Part shown: in pieces, positions 58,701-64,000 of the stretch
How positions within the stretch are numbered: the first letter of the stretch is position 1
Layout of the letters: each line of letters opens with the position of its first letter
DNA from: Eublepharis macularius
Lineage: Eukaryota; Chordata; Lepidosauria; Squamata; Eublepharidae
Length of the DNA: 64,000 nucleotides
Reading direction: 5' to 3'
Assembly: GCF_028583425.1 (NCBI RefSeq)
Contig: NC_072790.1
Span: 64,132,052-64,196,051 of the forward strand
Program-made: the position numbers and the translations under genes
Notes under the pieces: model-generated
What the model saw: the letters and a program-made list of their open reading frames with translations, nothing else
Told to the model about the DNA's origin: nothing
Database searches by the model: none

Positions 58701-61700
58701 ACTGGATGTTTGGAGGGGAAAATAACCCTCACAACACTCCATTAATGGAGCTTCCATCTCCCTGTGAGCATTCAGAGCTATTTTGTCACAATTTCAACCC
58801 CTCCTCCCAAAAAGTTGGCAGCTGTTGTTACTGTGAAAGAATTTGCTGTCTGGCAGACAGGTAGGCAGTCTCACTCCCCTGTTCTCTATGACTTCAGTGC
58901 TTTGGCAATGCTAGTGACCAAAGTATGACGGCAGCACTCTGGGAAATGAAGTTCACAGTGTGCCTCATGCTATATATAATAGGGGGTCTCAACATTTTCA
59001 GGCTTGCAGCCATTTTTGGAATTCTGACACAACTTGATGGGTGCTGCCACAAAATGGCTGCCAAAAATGGCTGCTGCAGGAGGTGGAACTAATCACAAAA
59101 TGGCTGCTGCAGCTTACCTTCAGTCACACAGTGAAGATCCTTGTACTCTGTTGGCAGCTGCCGCCAAAGCAACATTTTAAAAATCTGCATAGCCAATCAA
59201 ATATCGAATGGCCAATAATAAGCCTTGCTGAGCAAAAGCACTTGACCCCAACCCCTTTCTAAAAACACTGGCAGGTGACATGGAAGGTGTCTGTGGGTGC
59301 CATGGCACCCATGGACACCATGTTGGGGACCCATTATACACCCATTATACAAGACCCAGATGCATAGTATATACTACCAAAACAGCATCCAAGAACTGGG
59401 GATCAGGGGACAGAAGAAGAGATAGGAGAGACTGGGAGGTAAAGGACAGGTAGAGAGAAGCATGCTTTCTTCTGGTCACTGGCACAATCATTATCATACC
59501 ACCCAAAATGAAGAGATAGTTCTTGGAAAGAAGAGATAGTTCTTCGCTCTTTGCTTCAGAGAGATAATCCAAAGGAAGGACAAAAGAGAAGAATTCAAGG
59601 CTGTAATGTTCATTCGTACACTGAAGACTTTATGACCTACCAACTCTTGACCTCTGAGCTGAAAGAGTCCAAGCCTTAGTGAAATTGCTCATTGAGAAGC
59701 AGCTTGCAAGAACAAATTTTCAATGCCCAAGTTTTGCTACATTCAGAGTATCTCCAAACAATTCACTCTACGCTGGGCTGCCCTTGGGCCTGATCCAGAA
59801 GTTGCAGCTGATCCAGAACTCAGTGGGACATGTTCTTACAGGAACGCCAGTTCGAGCGCACATCCATCCTGTGCTGTGCCAGCTGCACTGGCTTCCAGTG
59901 GAGTTCTGGATCCGATTCAAGGTGTTAACCTTGGTGTTTAAAGCCCTTCATGGACTGGAACTGGCATACCTACAGGACTGTCTCTCCCATTATGTCCCCT
60001 GCAAGGCGTTGCACTCAGCAGACAAACAATTCCTGGTGGTTCCCAGCCTGAGGGACATCTGTCTGGTCTCTCAACCAGGGCCAGGGCTTTTTCTGCCCTG
60101 GCCCCGGCTGGTGGAACACTCTCCCTCTGGAGATTTGGGCCCTGCGGGACCTACTACAGTTCCGCAGGGCCTGTAAAATGGAGATGTTCTGCCGAGCCTT
60201 TGGCTGAGGAACAGCAGGTGTCCCCCCTCACCACATCTAAGACCACCCCCTCTTTTGTGACTGCCCTCGGCCTTGTGTTCTGCCCACATGCTAGGGCCTA
60301 TATGCAGGTTTCTGGTTATTTATCGAAAGGCGCCTGGACTATTTTAATGACGGTTTTAAGAGTGTTATTGATTTTATAGTTGACGATGAATTTATTGTAT
60401 ATTATGGATGATGTAAACCGCCCTGAGCCCATTCGTGGGGAGGGCGGGGTATAAATAAAATAAATAAATAGTGAGGAATTAGGGAAACCTAAACCTGGAA
60501 AGCAAGCTGAACATTCTCCAGCCCATTGATCCCTCATCTCTCTTTCTTGAAAACACAAGCCACTTCAATTAAGTCACACCCAACCATACCTCTATTGCAA
60601 GAACCAGGAAATAACAACCCTCCCTAACACCATTGTCCTTAGGCACAAAAAAAAAAGGCACAAACTCAGCAAATGTGCTGAGAAGCTCGTTATTTATTAT
60701 TTAACTCAGCAGGAGCAGACTTGCCAGCTCAAACACATGGAAACAAGTGAGCATGTACAATGCCCCTTGTCTTTTGCAGGACAAGCTGGGGAACTGAGGC
60801 AAGCTCACACTGGGGAACTGATGCAAGCTGGAGATCTTCAGGGGTCCCCACAAGCAAACTGTATTTATCCCTATCTGGCAAGTTTTTTACTCCCTCTAGT
60901 TTAAGCCTGCTTCCAAACAGATCTTGCTAAGCCAAGGATAGAAAGAAAAATATGCTTTGTGAGTCATGCATACAATTACCTTTTGGTCCACGACTTCCAG
61001 GACGCCCAGGAGCCCCTGTAAGACCTGGAACACCATCATTTCCTTGCAAGCCAGGAAAACCTCGTGGACCTTGTGGGCCAGTTGGGCCTGGCGGGCCAGG
61101 AGGTCCTGAGGAAGGACTGTGAGACTGGCAATGATCACAGTGTTGCAGTCTTCCATTCCGAAGTATAGTAGGCAACTGAGCTAAGAAGAATTCAGACAAA
61201 AACTGCTTAGGACCAAAGAGAGAAAGTCACTATAAAAAAATCAATGGTCTTTAAAATCTCTATAGCACATCAACATGATTGACGTTAACATCTATTTTCA
61301 AGGTTAAATCCAGCAAAATTTAACCACTGTTAAGTCCTGTTGTTCTAGTGAAAGACATTTAAGCATGTGATAAGATCTTTCTTCAGAATAAATGAGATAA
61401 GCCTACTTAATTTTGACTGGATCTTGCCCATTATATGTTATCTATTGTAAACAGACATCTATGCATTGCAGAGGATCCCAGAATTTGTCATAGGGCACAT
61501 ACAGAGTTCATGAGGGATACTGACCAGCCTGTTGGGTTCTCCCTAAAATTTATCTATCACTTTTTGAAGTCTGCACATTGCTAGGGAAGATTATAGTGGT
61601 ATCTTTCAATGAACTGTTTCCACAATTACTAGCCTTCTCATTAAGGAGCCTCTAATAAGCTTCAAACGAACTTCAGATCTCAAAGTAGAGTTTGAACACT

Positions 61701-64000
61701 ATTGTCTTCAGTCTTTATCTTCTCTTCTTCCTGAAGCCTTGGTTTGGGGGGCGGGGAGAAGAGAATACAGGGGAACTAAACCTTTTGTGAGATTGCTTGA
61801 TGCAGTTATGTCACAGATGAATCAGAGATATCCTTAATTTTTAAGAACTGTTTTAAAACCTATTTGGAGATGTAAGGAAGAGGAAAGATTTAGTTACTTC
61901 TGTTCTTAATTTTGTGAGCAAGAGGGAGAGAATGAATTCTACATTATTTAATTAGAAAGCTGGTATGTGACAGAATTTTTGTGTGTTAGCAATCAAAATC
62001 AGCTCCCCTAGCAATAGACTCAGAGAAGAAAACAAAAACCTTTGGGGTCGTACATAATTAATTTATGGAATTTGATATTACAAGATTCAGTGGAATTTGG
62101 AATTACAAGAATTTGGAATTTGATAGTACAAGATTCAGTCAACAGATTTGCCTATTTCTTTTCATTAAAGAAAGATAAATTCATGAGTGATAGATCAAAT
62201 CTATGAACATCAGCCATGAAAGCTAAACAGAATCTCCATGTTCAAATGGCCTGAAAATACCAGATGTTGAGGACAAACCACGGCAACAGCTGTTTCCATT
62301 ATGCCTTGCTTAGAGGTTTCCTGGAGGTATATGGATGGCCACCACTCAAAACTAAGGGCTGAACTAGATGGCTCTTGGTCTGATCCAGCCAGGCAATTCT
62401 TATGTTTTATGTGATTGGTAGAAAAACAGCTGCCATGGTATTACTGTAGATAAAATTAATTTTTATCTGTACATATAAGCTACCACAATTGTCGTAAGTG
62501 AGAGTTGAGTACTAACCACTAATTAAGTCTCTCCTCAATGTGCCTCAGCAGTGCTTAGGAGGTAACGCCTCCAACAGGTCAGCTTGGCTTATATTAGCCA
62601 AGTCCTTATCAACTACTTGTAGGATAATGAAAAAGCAAAACATAAGTTTGTTACTGGAAAATAATGCTTATGAAGTCAGGCATAGTTGAAGCTACTGGCC
62701 TGTATCCAATGAACTGTGCAGAGAATGCAACATGAGCTTCGTGCTCTTCTGGGGACATAAGGGCAGCTGTAAAAGGGAAAGTGCAATTCCCTCAATGTCC
62801 AGTTTTTTAATGACATGTAAAAACTGCCATGCTACAAGCATTTTAACAGTTCCTTGGAATGACCACAAGAGCCCCACATGCTATACCTTGAAAAAACAGA
62901 TAACCACATTTCGATATGATAAAAGATTTGTTCACCTGATCCTCTTTCTTCCAGAGGTTCAATTGTACAAGACTGTATAAAGGCCACAGTATTTGTATCT
63001 TTTTCATTGTGGCATATGAAAGGCTACAGAAAATGTTGCAATAGAAGACATAGTAAGATTTGAAAGAAAGAAGAGTGAAACAGAGGAGTCTTAATTTTAA
63101 AAAGTTGGTGTAATTTAAAGACACAATAACATTCCAAGTAATGTGCATGGAAGATGGATGAACTTAAAAAACTGAGAATAACCTTGGCGACTCCCTTCAT
63201 GCAGTAACTGCTCCCCTGCACAAACCTTTTATGAGGCAGAAGGCCCTTTGCTTCTATCCCACCCAGAAGTTCTACATCCTTGGAACTCTTGTGCAGCGCT
63301 TTCCATAAAGACACAAAGAATGTGCATGCACTTCTGATTCTACAGAACAAGGCCTTCACTTTATTATTATTAGCAAACTTTTAAAGTTGTTTGAAAAACC
63401 ACAAGTCTGATGCGACAGAACAAATGTAGATCCATCTAAACTTTTAGGTAATACTAAAAGTTGGAGAGGACCAAGATACAATCTTGTTTAATTTGCTGTC
63501 AAATGGCTTATCACCCGTGATCAGTTCCCTATAGATTCATTTACATGATCAGTCTACAATGCCTAAAGGAAACAAGTGCATCAAAGTAGTGTGACTATAT
63601 GGGGTAATGGTTTCAGATTCCATAATTAGGAATGAGTTGACAAAAGTTAAAGAAGCAAAGGAAGTGAACAAACACCTTTGATGAAAAAAAAAAGTATTAT
63701 GACAACTGGGACTCACTTCTTAGCACATCTGCACAAACTTGCCGAATAAATTCTTCTGAAAATCCTCTTCCCTGAACAGAACACAGAAGAATTAGGAAGT
63801 TTACATGCATATTTAAAAATAAAAAGTCAGTGTTATTTAAAAAGGCATGCATTAGATTGTAAACATACAGGTTTTCCATCTGATCCAGGAGTCCCAGGCG
63901 AGCCCCTCTCGCCGTGCATTCCTCTTGGGCCTGGTAAACCAATCCCACCATTCACTCCAGGTTCTCCCTTTTGTCCATTGGAGCCACCAATGCCAGGATC
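52520..64000 (-). CDS. COL21A1: Collagen alpha-1(XXI) chain, 3' end of gene (5 exons, partial)
   Basis: Five minus-strand blocks (63869-64000, 63717-63771, 60980-61180, 55417-55494, 52520-52707) join in frame with GT-AG junctions. The product is Gly-X-Y triple helix, a short non-helical segment beginning [18 protein letters not shown], a second triple helix with one imperfection, then a C-terminal tail with CDPSLC and the final residues KGPNY. This architecture, and my recollection of the human protein tail (ISKEG followed by a CDPSLCFS motif ending in DPFRKGPNY), identify type XXI collagen, a secreted FACIT collagen of the extracellular matrix. The upstream part (vWFA, thrombospondin-like domains, most of the helix) lies beyond the right edge. 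Splice phases agree at each junction: 0, 1, 1, 1. Another FACIT collagen is a less likely reading. Family assignment is recognition by eye, not a database search. Confidence 0.9.
53940..54178 (-). mobile_element. Full-length tRNA-derived squamate SINE
   Basis: The minus strand reads GAGAGCCAGTATGGTATAGT, a central CTAACCTACCTCACAGGATT, and ends in GGTGGGGTATAAATGTAGTA. This is a complete head, body and tail of the Sauria-type SINE. It lies in the last COL21A1 intron, in the same orientation as the gene. Confidence 0.85.
54817..54930 (-). mobile_element. CR1 3' end
   Basis: ATTCATAGAAACATAGAGCT, then GGAAGGGATACCAAGGGTCA and TCTAGTCTAACCC, is the reverse complement of the amniote CR1 3' UTR end. 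Confidence 0.7.
55417..55494 (-). CDS. COL21A1: COL21A1 exon, triple helix with one imperfection
   Basis: A 78-bp exon, acceptor ACTTGCAG and donor GTAAGT, phase 1 at both ends. It reads [12 protein letters not shown], then GTGIPG, which breaks the Gly-X-Y register by one residue, then [10 protein letters not shown]. The same kind of imperfection is expected at this place in type XXI collagen, so it is a family feature rather than damage. Confidence 0.92.
57745..57845. repeat. Rearranged hammerhead-like repeat
   Basis: The tail part lies on the minus strand (GTAAAGAGTCCAGTAGCACC and onward). It is joined near 57812 to a plus-strand core, GACGAAGAGAGC, then GCTCTCGAAAGC. It has the same stem and GAAA as 23083-23170, with CTGACGA in the core. 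It lies in a COL21A1 intron. Confidence 0.55.
58983..59333 (+). mobile_element. hAT-type MITE, second copy
   Basis: Begins GGGGTCTCAACATTTTCAGG and ends CATGTTGGGGACCC. The body has repeated AAAATGGCTGC motifs and CTTCAGTCACACAGTGAAGA. It lies in a COL21A1 intron. Confidence 0.65.
59690..60471 (+). mobile_element. L2-type LINE 3' end
   Basis: Translates to [20 protein letters not shown] and [20 protein letters not shown], the end of an L2/CR1-type RT, then decays. The 3' end is CCGCCCTGAGCCCATTCGTG with a TAAATAAAATAAATAAATA tail. It lies in a COL21A1 intron on the opposite strand to the gene. Confidence 0.78.
60980..61180 (-). CDS. COL21A1: COL21A1 exon, end of linker with CxxC and start of last triple helix
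   Basis: A 201-bp exon, acceptor TTCTTCTTAG and donor GTAATT, phase 1 at both ends. The first ~22 residues finish the linker and contain a CDHC pair, probably used for interchain disulfides. Then a clean Gly-X-Y run starts with [16 protein letters not shown] and ends in GSRGPKG. Joining to the upstream 55-bp exon creates a Thr codon across the junction. Confidence 0.92.
61181..63716 (-). other. COL21A1: COL21A1 intron with CR1-type end
   Basis: A phase-1 intron splitting a Thr codon. Apart from a CR1-type 3' end at about 62265-62410, I recognise nothing in it. Confidence 0.85.
62265..62410 (+). mobile_element. CR1-type 3' end
   Basis: GCTGAACTAGATGGCTCTTG, GTCTGATCCAGCCAGGC and the terminal TTCTTATGTTTTATG match a common squamate CR1-like 3' end. 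Confidence 0.6.
63717..63771 (-). CDS. COL21A1: COL21A1 exon, non-collagenous interruption
   Basis: A 55-bp exon with a TTCTGTTCAG acceptor and a GTGAGT donor. It reads [18 protein letters not shown] and leaves a phase-1 end. It has no Gly-X-Y pattern and contains a Cys. It forms the start of the non-helical linker between two triple-helical domains; helical, acidic linkers of this kind are usual at FACIT interruptions. It is too short to stand out as an ORF and was found by splice-site and phase matching. Confidence 0.88.
63772..63868 (-). other. COL21A1: COL21A1 short intron (97 bp)
   Basis: A short intron with a GTATGT donor next to 63869 and a TTCTGTTCAG acceptor at 63772-63781. Phase 0. 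Confidence 0.85.
63869..64000 (-). CDS. COL21A1: COL21A1 exon, collagenous (5' part outside window)
   Basis: The reverse strand reads uninterrupted Gly-X-Y triplets, including GQKGEPGV and [10 protein letters not shown], and ends in GKP followed directly by a GTATGT donor. The exon ends on a codon boundary (phase 0). It continues past the right edge, so its acceptor is not seen. This is the C-terminal part of the penultimate triple-helical block. Confidence 0.9.

Larger units (their letters stand above)
55495..60979 (-). other. COL21A1: COL21A1 intron with MITE, LINE and repeat fragments
   Basis: A phase-1 intron of about 5.5 kb. It holds an inverted fragment of the hammerhead-bearing repeat (57745-57845), a squamate hAT-type MITE (58983-59333) and an L2-type LINE end (59690-60471). 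The stretch 55500-57740 shows nothing recognised. Reading frames of 80-165 codons here are in repeats or occur by chance. Confidence 0.85.

Overview
The window looks like nuclear DNA of a squamate reptile (lizard or snake). It is AT-rich and intron/intergenic in character, and is crowded with tRNA-derived SINEs ending in 'gtataaat' tails, L2- and CR1-type LINE ends, an L1-type 3' end, hAT, TA-target and TWA-target MITEs, Penelope-like fragments and a Ty1/copia LTR retrotransposon. Ty1/copia elements are known in fish, amphibians and squamates but not in birds or mammals, which fits. The species cannot be named from the sequence.

Only one host gene is supported. The right end (about 51-64 kb, minus strand) is the 3' end of a FACIT collagen, almost certainly COL21A1: five exons with consistent splice phases, the last triple-helix segments, a short non-collagenous interruption with Cys residues, and the stop codon at 52520-52522. 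A probable 3' UTR runs to about 51.03 kb. Everything to the left (1-51 kb) is intergenic. In human the next gene downstream of COL21A1 is BMP5, but no BMP5 exon is seen here.

The clearest intact genetic element is a complete, apparently young Ty1/copia retrotransposon at 23221-28601 (minus strand). It has two LTRs of about 427 bp that differ at about three positions, a 5-bp target duplication, a primer-binding site matching the initiator-Met tRNA 3' end, a polypurine tract, and one uninterrupted 1367-codon gag-pol frame. Next to it are two other insertions with intact target duplications: a 5'-truncated L1-type 3' end (22393-22777) and an 88-bp fragment carrying a hammerhead-ribozyme-like fold (23083-23170).

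Layout: 0-1 kb L2-type LINE end; 1-3 kb unassigned; 3-5 kb TA-MITE, LINE 3' tail and an inverted repeat; 8.5-9.9 kb nested LINE tails and MITEs; 11.3-15.3 kb MITEs and an old SINE; 16.9-20.6 kb 5S-derived SINEs, a TWA foldback MITE, and a SINE split by a Penelope-like element; 21.5-22.1 kb hairpin-rich hAT fragment; 22.4-28.6 kb the recent insertions; 29.4-31.8 kb a Penelope-type inverted repeat, then a CR1 LINE split by a hAT element and a MITE; 32.2-32.9 kb minisatellite; 35.5-43 kb SINEs, MITEs and old LINE; 43-49 kb mostly unique DNA with a hAT remnant; 49-52.2 kb two foldback MITEs, the second inside the presumed COL21A1 3' UTR; 52.5-64 kb collagen exons with intronic SINE, CR1, hAT and L2 copies.
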